Shown: piece by piece, positions 1 through 8,306 of the stretch
Layout: the number at the start of each line of letters is the position of its first letter
Position numbering within the stretch: the first letter of the stretch is position 1
Source: an uncultured Alistipes sp.
GTDB taxonomy: Bacteria; Bacteroidota; Bacteroidia; Bacteroidales; Rikenellaceae
Assembly (NCBI GenBank): GCA_947174295.1
Contig: CAMWIG010000043.1
Span: forward strand, 1 to 12,241
Reading direction: 5' to 3'
Length of the DNA stretch: 12,241 bases
Translations under genes and position numbers: made by a program
Notes under the pieces: generated by a model
Database searches by the model: none
Told to the model about the DNA's origin: nothing
What the model saw: the letters and a program-made list of their open reading frames with translations, nothing else

Positions 1-279
1 CTCGCCCGACTTCTTGCCCTGCTTGTTCACCGGGAAGACCAGATGAAGGTCGGGATGCGCCAGCGCCGCCGTCTGCCGGCAGTTGGGACACTCGCCGCAC
101 GAATCCCCGTCGCGGCGGTCGGTGCAGTTCAGATACTGCGCATAGGCCACGGCGAGCGGCAGACTTCCCGCCCCCGCGATGCCCGCGAAGAGCTGGGCAT
201 GGCTCACGCGCCCCGAGTCGACACTGCGCACGAGATGACGTTTCAGTTCGTCCTGTCCTACTATATCAGCAAAACGCAT
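1..279 (-). CDS. holB: DNA polymerase III subunit delta' (clamp loader), N-terminal part, cut by window edge
   Basis: The first 93 codons are present and the gene runs off the left edge. The product begins MRFADIVGQDELKRHL, followed by VSHAQLF near residues 25-31, the usual opening of clamp-loader AAA+ subunits (gamma/tau and delta'). The P-loop position (about 33-40, GIAGAGSL) has no lysine, as expected for a delta' subunit that does not hydrolyse ATP. A four-cysteine zinc module is visible at C52, C61, C64 and C67, inserted as in bacterial clamp loaders. The role is to help load the beta sliding clamp at the replication fork. It starts 35 nt after the flippase stop and is probably co-transcribed with it. 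I chose the ATG at 279 because the conserved FxxIVGQ motif follows directly; the ATG at 290 is out of frame. The identification rests on the zinc module plus the degenerate P-loop; DnaX is the alternative, but it would keep the lysine. Confidence 0.87.
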   Translation of the reverse strand, partial: MRFADIVGQDELKRHLVRSVDSGRVSHAQLFAGIAGAGSLPLAVAYAQYLNCTDRRDGDSCGECPNCRQTAALAHPDLHLVFPVNKQGKKSGE

Positions 280-314
280 GGGAATGTCATTTATTATCCT
301 GTTTTTTCAATATC

Positions 315-1781
315 TCACCGTCTCAGCACCGCTCTGACGAGCCCCTTCACGTCGATACGTTCGCGGCGCACGGCATAGAGCGCGAACGCGGCGAAGAGCA
401 CGACGTTCACGCCGAACTGCGCCAGAGAGTCGGGCACGGCCCGCGCGAAGAGCTCGCCCGCCGCGAACACTCCGCCGCCCACGGCCACGTACTCGCCGAT
501 GCGCGGCAGGTCGTAGGGGGTCGGGAAGTAGCGGCGGTTGAGCACGTAGCTCACGACCACCATCACAGCCTCGCTCGCAAGCCGCATCCACGCAGCGCCG
601 TAATAACCCAGCAACGGGATGAGCACCAGACCGACCAGAACCGTGCAGCCGAGCCCCGCGAAAGTCACGTAGACGGCGAAGCGCGTCTTCTCCTCGCGCT
701 TGTACCAGAACGAGAGGTTGAGCCACACTCCGGCCAGCACGTTCGTAACCAGCACGATGGGCAGTATGTAGATTCCCTCCCGGAAATCGGCGCCCACAAT
801 CAGCGCGAACACGTCGCGGAAGAGCGAGATGCCGAGGAATATCCCCACCGACACCAGCATGAAGTATTTCAGCGCCGCGGCGTTCATCTCCACGAACTGC
901 TCCTTCTTGTAGTTCGCCAGGAAGAACGGTTCGGCCGCCAGACGGTACATCTGCGTGAAGAGAGTCATCACTACGGCGATTTTGGTTATCGCACCGTAGA
1001 CTCCGACCTGGGCCATGGCGTCGACCGGCGTGAGGTACTTTATCATCTGGCGGTCGATGAACTCGCTGGCCATGGCCGCCGAGCCGCTCACGAGCAGCGG
1101 CAGCGAGTAGGTGAGAATCTGCGACAGCAGACGGAAGTCTATGCGCGGCAGCACGCCGCCGACGGTGAACAGTATCGCGGCCCACGTCGCCACGCTCGCC
1201 GCCAGATTGGCGACCAGCACCCACCCCACGCCGAACTCCGAGCCGTAGAGGCCGGCTATTCCGAATCCGAACGCCAGCGCCACGTTCAGCACGACATTGA
1301 AGAGTTTGAGCGCCACGAACCGCGCCGCACGACCCTGCTCCCTCAGGCGCGAGAAGGGTATGCAGCCCATGACGTCGAACATCACTATCGCCCCGACCAG
1401 CAGCACGTACTCCGGGTGCGCGACATAGGCCTCGCCCATGACCGCCGCAATCGGCCGGCAGTCGAACGCCACGAGCATGAAAAACAGCACCGCTGCGAGC
1501 GACGTTATGCCCCACGTGGTGGCGAACAGGCGCCGCTTGGCCGCAACAGCATCGCCTCCCGCGGCATCGGCGCGCGCCGAGAATCGGAAGTAGCTCGACT
1601 CCATGCCCATGGTGAGCAGCACCAGCGCAAAGGGAATGAGCGAGTAAACGTCGGTTATGATTCCGTATGTATCCTGACCGAATACGCGCGTATAGTACGG
1701 CGTCAGAAGATAGCTCAGGAATCTTCCGACGATGGTGCTGATGCCGTACACGGCTGTCTGTCTTGCCAATTTTTCGAGCAT
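315..1781 (-). CDS. Polysaccharide/lipopolysaccharide flippase (Wzx-like, MOP superfamily)
   Basis: A 488-residue, very hydrophobic protein with about 12-14 predicted membrane segments. The N-terminus (LARQTAVYGISTIVGRFLSY, then LLTPYYTRVFG at about 25-35) is the signature start of the polysaccharide biosynthesis/export branch of the MOP superfamily, whose members flip undecaprenyl-linked glycans across the inner membrane. The length is normal for the family and the C-terminal half looks like a polysaccharide-synthesis C-terminal domain. No glycosyltransferase or sugar-nucleotide genes lie nearby, so this is not part of a visible capsule locus. The specific lipid-linked substrate cannot be told from sequence. 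The next gene, holB, follows after 35 nt on the same strand. The ATG at 1781 lies about 20 nt downstream of a consensus -7 box. The family call is firm; the substrate is unknown. Confidence 0.88.
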   Translation of the reverse strand: MLEKLARQTAVYGISTIVGRFLSYLLTPYYTRVFGQDTYGIITDVYSLIPFALVLLTMGMESSYFRFSARADAAGGDAVAAKRRLFATTWGITSLAAVLFFMLVAFDCRPIAAVMGEAYVAHPEYVLLVGAIVMFDVMGCIPFSRLREQGRAARFVALKLFNVVLNVALAFGFGIAGLYGSEFGVGWVLVANLAASVATWAAILFTVGGVLPRIDFRLLSQILTYSLPLLVSGSAAMASEFIDRQMIKYLTPVDAMAQVGVYGAITKIAVVMTLFTQMYRLAAEPFFLANYKKEQFVEMNAAALKYFMLVSVGIFLGISLFRDVFALIVGADFREGIYILPIVLVTNVLAGVWLNLSFWYKREEKTRFAVYVTFAGLGCTVLVGLVLIPLLGYYGAAWMRLASEAVMVVVSYVLNRRYFPTPYDLPRIGEYVAVGGGVFAAGELFARAVPDSLAQFGVNVVLFAAFALYAVRRERIDVKGLVRAVLRR

Positions 1782-1800
1782 AGTGCGACAATATAACCTG

Positions 1801-1808
1801 CAAATATA
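1801..1808 (-). promoter_or_regulatory. Promoter -7 box for the flippase-holB unit
   Basis: Read on the minus strand this is TATATTTG, an exact match to the Bacteroidetes TAnnTTTG box. The T-run about 20 nt upstream (1823-1827) is only a weak stand-in for the -33 TTTG. It would give a very short 5' leader of about 10-15 nt before the ATG at 1781. Confidence 0.55.
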
Positions 1809-1903
1809 CTAATTTCCCCGTTAAAAAGCCCTTTCCGCAGCCTAATATTGGCGCGTATGCCGAAAAAACTGCGGCTAAGCGCAGGAACTTGAAAAAAAAT
1901 ACA

Positions 1904-1911
1904 TACCTTTA
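1904..1911 (+). promoter_or_regulatory. Possible promoter -7 box for the FN3 lipoprotein gene
   Basis: TACCTTTA matches the TAnnTTTG consensus at all but the last base and lies about 60 nt before the ATG. The nearest upstream TTG (1889-1891) is only 12 nt away, too close for the usual 19-21 nt spacing, so only the -7 element is suggested. Confidence 0.35.
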
Positions 1912-1973
1912 CAACGGTTAATGAGAATTCATTCATCAAGTTCTATTCATTATTCACTAAAAACATCAAGACA

Positions 1974-2945
1974 ATGAAAGCAACAAAGTTCTTCGCATTG
2001 GCTCTCGCAGGTCTCCTCGCATGGGGGGGGGTAGGTTGCAGCAGCGACGATGACCCGAAAGTAGACGAGGGCAAGACCAAACTCTCGACTCCCGCACCGC
2101 AGGCTACCGACATCACTTCCAGCTCGTTCGTGGCAACGTGGCCGGCCGTGACCGGCGCAGGCAGCTACGTCTACACCGTCAACGACGGCGCAGAGAAGAG
2201 CGTCAGCACCACCTCCGTCCTGGTCGACAATCTGACCGCCAGCACCGCCTACACCTTCAAGGTGAAGGCCGTTCCCGCCAACACCGACGACTTCGAAGAG
2301 TCCGCATGGGGTTCGGTCAACGCAACCACGAAAGAGCCCGCACCGGAGCCCATCGAGTACGAATACACTCCCTCGTTCGACTATGCCGAGTTCGACTACT
2401 GGGGAGAGGACGTATGGACCAGCGGCGGCGTTCCGATCAAAGCGCACAACTACGTAATCGACTTCTACGACTTCACCAACTATCAGGTTCTCTCCGTCGA
2501 GCTCCAAACGGCAACGCAGGCGTTCGAAGGCACTTTCGAAATCTCCGATGGGCTCGAAGCCGGAACGGCTGTTCCCGGCGTAGTTCTGGACGGTTACATG
2601 TACGGAACATGGTTCATACCTTACAACGCGGCAGGCACCGAGATCGACTGGGATCTGCTCACCGAGGTTGCGGCCGGCGGCATACAGCTTAGCAAGAATG
2701 CAGACGGTACGTACACCGTACATGCCGAGTTCGCAGGTTTCTGCAACATCGTAAACTCCGAGTCCGAAGAAGAGCTCAACTACGCATTCATATACGCCGA
2801 CTACTCGGGTGCAATCGTCGAGGCAGAGGACGCAGAGGCTGCAACCGCTTCGGTTAAGCACATCGTCAAGCCCGCGAACTACCGCAAGTTCGCCTTCGCC
2901 GACGTCAACCGCGTAGCAGGCAACTTCACACGCAACGTCCGCTAA
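1974..2945 (+). CDS. Fibronectin type III domain lipoprotein, with a G9 tract in the signal peptide
   Basis: A 323-residue predicted surface lipoprotein. Residues 1-21 form a signal peptide and C22 is the lipidated cysteine, followed by SSDDDP. Serine plus an acidic run after the cysteine resembles the Bacteroidetes lipoprotein export signal for the cell surface. Residues about 38-122 form one fibronectin type III domain (LSTPAPQATDI at the start, a tryptophan at 56, TAYTFKVKAV near 91-100). A proline-rich linker at 122-127 leads to a C-terminal region of about 195 residues rich in aromatic and acidic residues. That region has a beta-strand look resembling repeated modules in other Bacteroidales surface lipoproteins, but I cannot name a family. 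The codons around residues 17-20 contain nine consecutive G (2023-2031). Loss or gain of one G brings a stop within about ten codons. It stands alone between its own promoter region and a strong terminator. The ligand is unknown. Confidence 0.85.
   Translation: MKATKFFALALAGLLAWGGVGCSSDDDPKVDEGKTKLSTPAPQATDITSSSFVATWPAVTGAGSYVYTVNDGAEKSVSTTSVLVDNLTASTAYTFKVKAVPANTDDFEESAWGSVNATTKEPAPEPIEYEYTPSFDYAEFDYWGEDVWTSGGVPIKAHNYVIDFYDFTNYQVLSVELQTATQAFEGTFEISDGLEAGTAVPGVVLDGYMYGTWFIPYNAAGTEIDWDLLTEVAAGGIQLSKNADGTYTVHAEFAGFCNIVNSESEEELNYAFIYADYSGAIVEAEDAEAATASVKHIVKPANYRKFAFADVNRVAGNFTRNVR
2023..2031 (+). repeat. Homopolymer G9 tract inside the lipoprotein signal-peptide coding region
   Basis: Nine consecutive G spanning four codons (TGG GGG GGG Gxx) near residues 17-20. 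With eight G the next codon is TAG; with ten G a TGA follows shortly after. The tract therefore sits where slipped-strand mispairing would act as an on/off switch. Confidence 0.9.
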
Positions 2946-2998
2946 CAGCGGAATCACACTCGCAGCAGCCGGTATTCACACCGGTCGCCGCAACGCAA

Positions 2999-3034
2999 AC
3001 CGCCGGTCCGAACGGACCGGCGGTCGTTTTTTTT
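2999..3034 (+). terminator. Strong intrinsic terminator after the FN3 lipoprotein gene
   Basis: A perfect 12-bp GC-rich stem (ACCGCCGGTCCG at 2999-3010 with its complement at 3013-3024) is followed by eight T at 3027-3034. It is strong on the plus strand. On the minus strand the same stem is followed only by a broken T-run, so it could serve the convergent ccsA operon weakly. A smaller hairpin (CCGGT/ACCGG, 2969-2984) precedes it. Confidence 0.92.
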
Positions 3035-3091
3035 CGCGCGACACTATTCGCTGACGCACCGACCGGTGCGCCGACGCGTTTCCGGCGATTG

Positions 3092-5263
3092 TCATGCTGC
3101 ATATCCGTGCATGCCGCCGAGAATGAAATTAACGCCGAAATAGGTCATCGCGACCGACACGAACGCCGCGGCGCACCATCCGTGAAACACCGCCGGACGC
3201 CGGAATGCGGCGATGGACTCGCCGTGCAGTGGCAGGGCGTAAACCATCATCGTAATGAGCGCCCACGTCTCCTTCGGGTCCCAGCCCCAATAGCGGCCCC
3301 ACGACACGTTGGCCCATACGGCTCCGACGAAGATTCCGGCCGCAAGCGAGAAGAGGGCTGGATAGAGCATCAGCAGTCCCGCCGTGCGCAACCGTGCGGA
3401 TTCGGCCGGGCGGCGGCGTGCGAGCCACAGCCCGGCTATGCCGTTCAGCATGAGAAAGGCCAGAAGCGAGTAGGATATCATTACGAGCATCACGTGCACC
3501 GACAGCAGAGGCGACGCCAGCACCGGCACGAGCGGCGTAATCTGCGGATTCGAACCGCCCATGGCGGCGACGGCGAGCGCCGCACCGGCAACGAGAAGCC
3601 CGACGGGCAGCGCCGCCGCGAAACGCCGCCGCACGACGAGCGTCAGCGCCAGCGCGCACCAGGCCATGAGCTGCATGGTTTCATAGCCGTTCGACATGGG
3701 CGGATGTCCGCTCACGCACCACCTCAGACCGAGCAGCGCCGTGACATAGCACAACGCCGCGGCGACCGACATAGCGAACACCGTCGCCGCACGGCGGCCG
3801 ACATCGCGACCGAGAGCCATGGCCCGGCATACGACGATGAAAGCGACGAAGCCCGCGACGAGCAGCACCGCAGCCGCAGCCGACGAGCGGTCGGCGCGTG
3901 CGTAAATCCGTTCGGCCCCGAACCTCAGGGCGGAGGGCAGCGCTTCGCCTGCGCGCTGCTGCTGCCACGTGCGCATCCGGGCGAATACGTCGCCCGCCCG
4001 CACGAAATCGCACCGTGCGACCAGCTCGTTCACGTAGTTCATCGACCGGCGGATGAAAATCCACTCCTCGGCCGGCAGCTCTTCGGGCAGAGCGTCGACC
4101 TGCGACGCCCAGCGCAGCGCACCGTCCGCCGGGTCGCAATAGGGGTAGATGCGCAGCACGGCCCCGGTGCCGACCATGCTCACGACGTTGAACTTCTCGT
4201 CGACATCGGCGGGCAGGCGCTCCTCCCCGGCCTTCATGACGGGGTAAAAGTCGATCAGACGCGCACAGCGGCCGTCGAGCCCCATGCGGCGGCGGACATC
4301 GGCCGAGCGTATGCGAATCATCGGCTCGCGCTTCCACTCGTCATACCAGAACATCCAGCCCGACAGCACCTGCTCGGGCGTCAGACCGCGGTAATCGCAC
4401 GTTCCGCAGAGTTTGACGGTGAAGTCGCGCGCCAGCGTCGAGAGCGGACAGATGCGGTCATTGTAGCAGACGTACAGAGCACCCATCTCGTCGGCCGTCT
4501 CGCGCGGCAGCACGGGCGGCGGCCCGGCAGCTCTGGCCGGCGCGACGGCAGCCAGCAAGGCAGCGGCGACGGCCGTTCCGCGCAGTGCACCCGCAGCCGA
4601 GACCCTGCGCATACCCTCCCGCCGCGACACGAGCAGCGCGAGCATCGACGCGAGCAGCAGCGCATAGCCCGCATAGGATACTCCTATCCCCCACGGGTCG
4701 CAGCTCACGGCGAACGTCGCTCCGCCGCCGTCGGCATCGTAGGTCGACATGTAGAACCGCCAGCCGCGAAAACGCATTATGCGATTCATCGCCACGTCGC
4801 CGGCAATCGCGGCATCGGAGGCCGCGACGGATATGCTGCCCACGAAGTCCATCGGAGCACGCGTGCCGGGATAGTACTCCACACGGAACGCATCGAGCCG
4901 CACGGAAAAAGGCAGCGGCAGAAGAGCTCCGCCGTCGGCGGCATACGCCGCGGCCGACTCTCCCGTGCGCAGATGCAGCGTACCGCGCCGCCCGAACGAC
5001 CATGTGACGAACGCGCCGGCGAGTATGACCGCAAAGGCCGCATGCAGCATGAACGCCGCAGGACGGCGGAAGAGCCGGCGCCGCACGATGTAGAGACCGG
5101 CAAGCAGCGCCAGAACTCCCCACAGCACGACGAACCATGCGGCACCGTACACTCCGCGCGCGGCGGCCTGCGCACCTGCGCACTTCTCCACCACGGTGGC
5201 TGCGGCGAGCACCGCCGCCACCAGGCCGAACAAGACGAAACACGACGTTTTCAAAGACTTCAT
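3092..5263 (-). CDS. ccsA: Fused cytochrome c assembly protein ResB-CcsA (CcsBA-type haem lyase)
   Basis: A 723-residue inner-membrane protein of system II cytochrome c maturation, which moves haem outward and joins it to CXXCH motifs. The N-terminal ResB-like part has membrane segments at about 9-22, 42-58 and 69-85, then a periplasmic region containing LRTGE and a GWRFYMSTYD stretch near 165-175. A long periplasmic domain with the Bacteroidetes-type YNDRICPLSTLARDF stretch (near 293) leads into the C-terminal CcsA part. There SGHPPMSNGYE (H520) precedes the tryptophan-rich WWD motif WGWDPKETW (about 659-667). Histidines H74, H590, H680 and H719 occupy the positions of the two transmembrane and two periplasmic haem-ligand histidines of the CcsBA family, so the enzyme looks complete. 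It is the last gene of the operon, 71 nt after the di-haem protein it probably matures. I prefer the ATG at 5263 over the GTG two codons upstream. Confidence 0.93.
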   Translation of the reverse strand: MKSLKTSCFVLFGLVAAVLAAATVVEKCAGAQAAARGVYGAAWFVVLWGVLALLAGLYIVRRRLFRRPAAFMLHAAFAVILAGAFVTWSFGRRGTLHLRTGESAAAYAADGGALLPLPFSVRLDAFRVEYYPGTRAPMDFVGSISVAASDAAIAGDVAMNRIMRFRGWRFYMSTYDADGGGATFAVSCDPWGIGVSYAGYALLLASMLALLVSRREGMRRVSAAGALRGTAVAAALLAAVAPARAAGPPPVLPRETADEMGALYVCYNDRICPLSTLARDFTVKLCGTCDYRGLTPEQVLSGWMFWYDEWKREPMIRIRSADVRRRMGLDGRCARLIDFYPVMKAGEERLPADVDEKFNVVSMVGTGAVLRIYPYCDPADGALRWASQVDALPEELPAEEWIFIRRSMNYVNELVARCDFVRAGDVFARMRTWQQQRAGEALPSALRFGAERIYARADRSSAAAAVLLVAGFVAFIVVCRAMALGRDVGRRAATVFAMSVAAALCYVTALLGLRWCVSGHPPMSNGYETMQLMAWCALALTLVVRRRFAAALPVGLLVAGAALAVAAMGGSNPQITPLVPVLASPLLSVHVMLVMISYSLLAFLMLNGIAGLWLARRRPAESARLRTAGLLMLYPALFSLAAGIFVGAVWANVSWGRYWGWDPKETWALITMMVYALPLHGESIAAFRRPAVFHGWCAAAFVSVAMTYFGVNFILGGMHGYAA

Positions 5264-5283
5264 ATCCACTCTTCGTTCAACGC

Positions 5284-5316
5284 TTTCCCGGCGGCGGAAA
5301 TTCCGCCGCCGGGAAA
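5284..5316 (-). other. Perfect intercistronic hairpin between the di-haem gene and ccsA
   Basis: A near-perfect inverted repeat (TTTCCCGGCGGCGGAA, 5284-5299, and its exact complement, 5301-5316) fills about half of the gap. No T-run follows on the minus strand, so it is not a typical terminator. It may stabilise or process the mRNA, or lower expression of ccsA relative to upstream genes. Confidence 0.75.
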
Positions 5317-5334
5317 CATGCGCAAGATATCAAA

Positions 5335-6960
5335 TCATATCGACTCTATGAACTTCACCACGGCATCGCGCTCCTCGCTGCTCAGCTTGCGGAACTCCTC
5401 GACCGTGCGACGTGCGTCGCTCTCGGCCGAACCGTGCCACATGATGGCCTCGATGACCGTGCGGGCGCGGCAGTCGTGCATGCGGTCGCTCTCGGCCGAG
5501 CCGGTGCACTTTCGGTGCAGTCCGCGCCCCCAGAGCGGAGTCGTGCGGCACCAGCCGGTACGAATGTCGTTCTGCATGCACAGACGGTGCTGCACCATGT
5601 CGGTGTAGGGCCATATCTTCTGATGCGGATACTTCGGCAGGCGGCTGTCGCCGTCCTCGAAGAAACCGCTGGGGTCGGTCAGACGGTCGTCGCCAGTAGT
5701 CCACGTGGGACGGTGGCAGTAGGCGCAGCCTATCTCCGCGAACTTGCGCTCGCCCAGAAGCACGTCGGCATCCTCGCGGTTGCGCGCCGCCGGAACGGCC
5801 AGACCGCGATGCCAGACCATGAGGTCGACGTAGTACTCGTCGCTGATTTCGGGCGCGAGGTCTGTGGCCATCAGATAGTCGTAGATATCGCTCTCGACAC
5901 CGGCATCCGTGCGCCGGTCGGGGAAATAGTCGTAGAAACGGGCCTGCACGTCGGCATCTTTCGACGCCACTTCGGCATAGGCCGCCGTCATGTAGTGGTA
6001 GCGGCGGTTCGAACGCGTCACGTTGGTGATGTTCCAGAACGCATTGGACCCGGCTGCATCCTGCAACGGGCCGCGGCTGAGCGCATAGGTGAAACGGAAC
6101 GGGTGCTCCTCGCCCGTACCGCCGTCCTGCGGGCGGGGGTTGCTGTACTGCTTTACCCACTCGCCGTTCTTGAAGAAAGCCTCGTTCAGGCGGAAATAAC
6201 CGTCCTGCTCCTGCTTGGCGTATTCGGCTTTGAGGTCCTCGTCGGAGATTGCATCGAGAAGTCCCGTTCCGTAGATTCCGATGGTCGACTCCACGCGCGT
6301 GCGCACGCTGCCGTGAGGCACGGGAGCGCCTCCGACACCGAGCAGCGGCACGTAGTAGGCATCCTCGGGAATCGTCACGACGGGGTATATCAGTTCGTAC
6401 TGCTCGCCGTCGGGGAAGCGATTGCCCCACTCGTCGGTGTAGGGAAGCCACGAAATCGTAATCTTCGACTCGTCGATAGGCGCCTTGAACGGCGCTACGG
6501 CATGAGTCTGCGGCATGCCCGTGAGCGAGGTGAGGTAGTTGTCGTTCTCGTCGGTCAGCACCAGCAGATAGCCGTTGCCTATCTCCACCGTGTTGAAAAC
6601 ACCCTCCTGACGGCGGCCGTGACTGTACCCGGGATGGCAGTGCACGCACGACGTGCGGATGTAGAGGGGGCCCAGACCGCCGCGGACGGAGCCGTCGTCG
6701 GCCTGCGTGAATATCTTCTCGAAAAGGGTCTCGCCATTCTTGAAGGAGAGGTACATGCCCGAATTTTCGACCGCCGGCGTCGGTTGCTCGAATGCCGCGG
6801 AGGTGGTGTTGAAGGCCGTACCGAGACGTCCGCCCGAGTACCACACGTCGGAAAGTTCGGCATCGGTCCGGGGCGGCTTGGGCGACGAACCGTTCTCGTC
6901 GGCGCAGCCTGCGGCGCAGAGAGCCGCCGCAAAAAACAAAGTATAAAGCGAATATTTCAT
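5335..6960 (-). CDS. Di-haem oxidoreductase (DHOR / DUF1111 family) lipoprotein
   Basis: A 541-residue predicted envelope c-type cytochrome. The N-terminus is a signal peptide with a lipobox-like CAAGC (C19). Two haem-binding CXXCH motifs are visible: CVHCH at 105-109 and CAYCH at 412-416. The C-terminal block RTTPLWGRGLH (about 472-482), then HDCRARTVIEAIMWHG (about 495-510), is characteristic of the DHOR family, distant relatives of MauG and bacterial di-haem peroxidases. Four extra cysteines (C461, C471, C485, C497) cluster in this last block and could form disulphides. The family is annotated as a putative peroxidase or thiol oxidoreductase; its true reaction is unclear. Being next to imelysin is a recurrent arrangement, for example in Pseudomonas, where it is tied to iron. 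The downstream ccsA could install its haems. The start at 6960 is chosen because it gives the signal peptide; the open frame extends further upstream but overlaps the imelysin gene. Confidence 0.88.
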   Translation of the reverse strand: MKYSLYTLFFAAALCAAGCADENGSSPKPPRTDAELSDVWYSGGRLGTAFNTTSAAFEQPTPAVENSGMYLSFKNGETLFEKIFTQADDGSVRGGLGPLYIRTSCVHCHPGYSHGRRQEGVFNTVEIGNGYLLVLTDENDNYLTSLTGMPQTHAVAPFKAPIDESKITISWLPYTDEWGNRFPDGEQYELIYPVVTIPEDAYYVPLLGVGGAPVPHGSVRTRVESTIGIYGTGLLDAISDEDLKAEYAKQEQDGYFRLNEAFFKNGEWVKQYSNPRPQDGGTGEEHPFRFTYALSRGPLQDAAGSNAFWNITNVTRSNRRYHYMTAAYAEVASKDADVQARFYDYFPDRRTDAGVESDIYDYLMATDLAPEISDEYYVDLMVWHRGLAVPAARNREDADVLLGERKFAEIGCAYCHRPTWTTGDDRLTDPSGFFEDGDSRLPKYPHQKIWPYTDMVQHRLCMQNDIRTGWCRTTPLWGRGLHRKCTGSAESDRMHDCRARTVIEAIMWHGSAESDARRTVEEFRKLSSEERDAVVKFIESI

Positions 6961-6992
6961 AATCGAAGTATGTTTCGGTGTTTCAGCGGTCG

Positions 6993-7025
6993 AGTCCGGC
7001 GGCGCAGAGAGCGCACCGCCGGACT
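6993..7025 (-). other. Intercistronic hairpin between the imelysin and di-haem genes
   Basis: A 10-bp perfect GC-rich stem (AGTCCGGCGG, 6993-7002, pairing with 7016-7025), extended inward by three more pairs, lies in the 98-nt gap. No T-run follows on the minus strand. It resembles the hairpin before ccsA in position and strength and may play the same role in differential expression within the operon. Confidence 0.7.
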
Positions 7026-7058
7026 GTTCCCGCGATTTCTCGCGATCGGTTCGACCGT

Positions 7059-8270
7059 CTATCGTCCGATTGCCGCCACGGCATTGTCGAGCGCATCGGT
7101 CAGGGCATTGCACTCCTCGGTGGCCTTGCACCAGAGGGGATTGTTCGAACCGGCATAGTTCACGAAAGGCGCGGGTGCCGCCTCGATGGCCGCAAGCGCC
7201 GCCTCGATGGCGTTGCGCACGGCCGTGTCGGCCTCGGCGTCGACGCTGCGCAGGTAGGAGCTCACCGATGCGGCGCCCGGGACCGTACCGAGGTAGGCGT
7301 TGCGCACCGAAACGATGTTGTCGTAGAAGTCGGTCTTGGAATTCTTGGCATACGGAGACTCGATGTAGCTCAAATCCTCGCCGCTCGTACCCGTATTGGG
7401 ACGTGCAATCTTCGTATTGGCTACCTCGTCCGAGATGTCGGAGCAGCCTTGCAGAATCTGCTGGGCCACAGCGAGGAAGTTGGTGTAGTCGCTGCCTCCG
7501 CGGCCGGCGTTGCACATGCCGTAGCCGTAATTGCGGCTCGGTTCGAGCTCGGCATCTTCGAGCATCCCGCTCTTACGGTCGTCGAGACTCTCCATGCCGG
7601 CCCACGAAGCCTCCAACAGCACGCACTGGTTGGCCATGTCGCCTGCGACGGCGGCAAGGTAGACGAGCTCCTCGATACGCTTGTAGGCAGCCGTGCGGGG
7701 TTTGCCTTCGGTCGACGACGTGCCGGCCGTGCGGTCGAAAATCATGTACTCCACAGCGTGGAATCCCTGCAATCCGTATCCCAGACCGGCCGCATATTCG
7801 GCGTCCATGATGCTCATGCGGTAGGAGTCGTCGAGCAGAGCCTGCAAATCGGTGGCATTGAGCGGCCACGAATCTATATGCGGGTCGATGTTATAGTCGG
7901 CGGCGGCACCGTAGAGGAAGGCCTCGCTGAGCTCCCAGTGCTTGCGCGCCTCGTACCACTTCCGGCAGGCGGCGTCGACGAGAGCCTGCGTTGCCGGGCA
8001 CAGCTCGCCGCTGCCGAGGTCGGTCGCGGCGTTCTCGCGCACCGAAGCCTCTACCTCGGCGCATATATCGGCCAGCTCGACTGCGGCATCGGCCAAATCG
8101 CGGTACGTGGGAATCACGGTCTTGTCGACGAAGTTCGATGCGGCAAGCGAGAGAGCGTTCTCGCGCTCCTCCTCCCACGTGAAGTCGTTCTCACCGTCGG
8201 TACATGCCGTACCCAGTGCGGATGCTGCGGCCAGTGCGGCGCAGACGGATAATTTGAAGAATTTTGTCAT
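7059..8270 (-). CDS. Imelysin-family (M75) lipoprotein, probable iron-uptake component
   Basis: A 403-residue predicted lipoprotein. The signal peptide ends in ALGTAC (C23), followed by an acidic TDGENDF stretch. The mature part is helical and matches the imelysin family. It has the family's GxHxxE motif as GFHAVE (G169, H171, E174), and before it the KHWELSEAFLYG stretch (about 110-121) that precedes the motif in this family. Imelysin-like proteins were first described as peptidases, but structural work points to a metal or ligand-binding role in iron uptake; no substrate can be read from sequence. Length is usual for the family. It lies 36 nt after the porin and 98 nt before the di-haem oxidoreductase gene. 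The ATG at 8270 gives a clean lipoprotein signal. Confidence 0.9.
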   Translation of the reverse strand: MTKFFKLSVCAALAAASALGTACTDGENDFTWEEERENALSLAASNFVDKTVIPTYRDLADAAVELADICAEVEASVRENAATDLGSGELCPATQALVDAACRKWYEARKHWELSEAFLYGAAADYNIDPHIDSWPLNATDLQALLDDSYRMSIMDAEYAAGLGYGLQGFHAVEYMIFDRTAGTSSTEGKPRTAAYKRIEELVYLAAVAGDMANQCVLLEASWAGMESLDDRKSGMLEDAELEPSRNYGYGMCNAGRGGSDYTNFLAVAQQILQGCSDISDEVANTKIARPNTGTSGEDLSYIESPYAKNSKTDFYDNIVSVRNAYLGTVPGAASVSSYLRSVDAEADTAVRNAIEAALAAIEAAPAPFVNYAGSNNPLWCKATEECNALTDALDNAVAAIGR

Positions 8271-8306
8271 AGCTTATCAGATTTTGTGTGTATTATCGTA
8301 TGTTTT

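Noticed and set aside
307..1803. Second minus-strand frame of 498 codons over the flippase
   Set aside because: Arg/Gly-rich frameshifted shadow; the 315-1781 frame has the membrane segments and family start.
3089..5608. Plus-strand open frame of 839 codons opposite ccsA
   Set aside because: Its product is rich in Arg, His and Gln with no domain, and it lies antisense to a gene with clear ResB/CcsA motifs; long shadow frames are expected in GC-rich coding DNA.
5335..6960. Third haem-binding CXXCH in the di-haem protein
   Set aside because: Only two CXXCH motifs (105-109 and 412-416) are present; the other cysteines do not fit the pattern.
5137..7158. Plus-strand open frame of 673 codons opposite the di-haem gene
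   Set aside because: Antisense to a gene with two CXXCH motifs and the DHOR signature; low-complexity product without domain.
6961..7515. Upstream extension of the di-haem gene to 7515
   Set aside because: It would overlap the imelysin gene in another frame; the ATG at 6960 gives a lipoprotein signal peptide.
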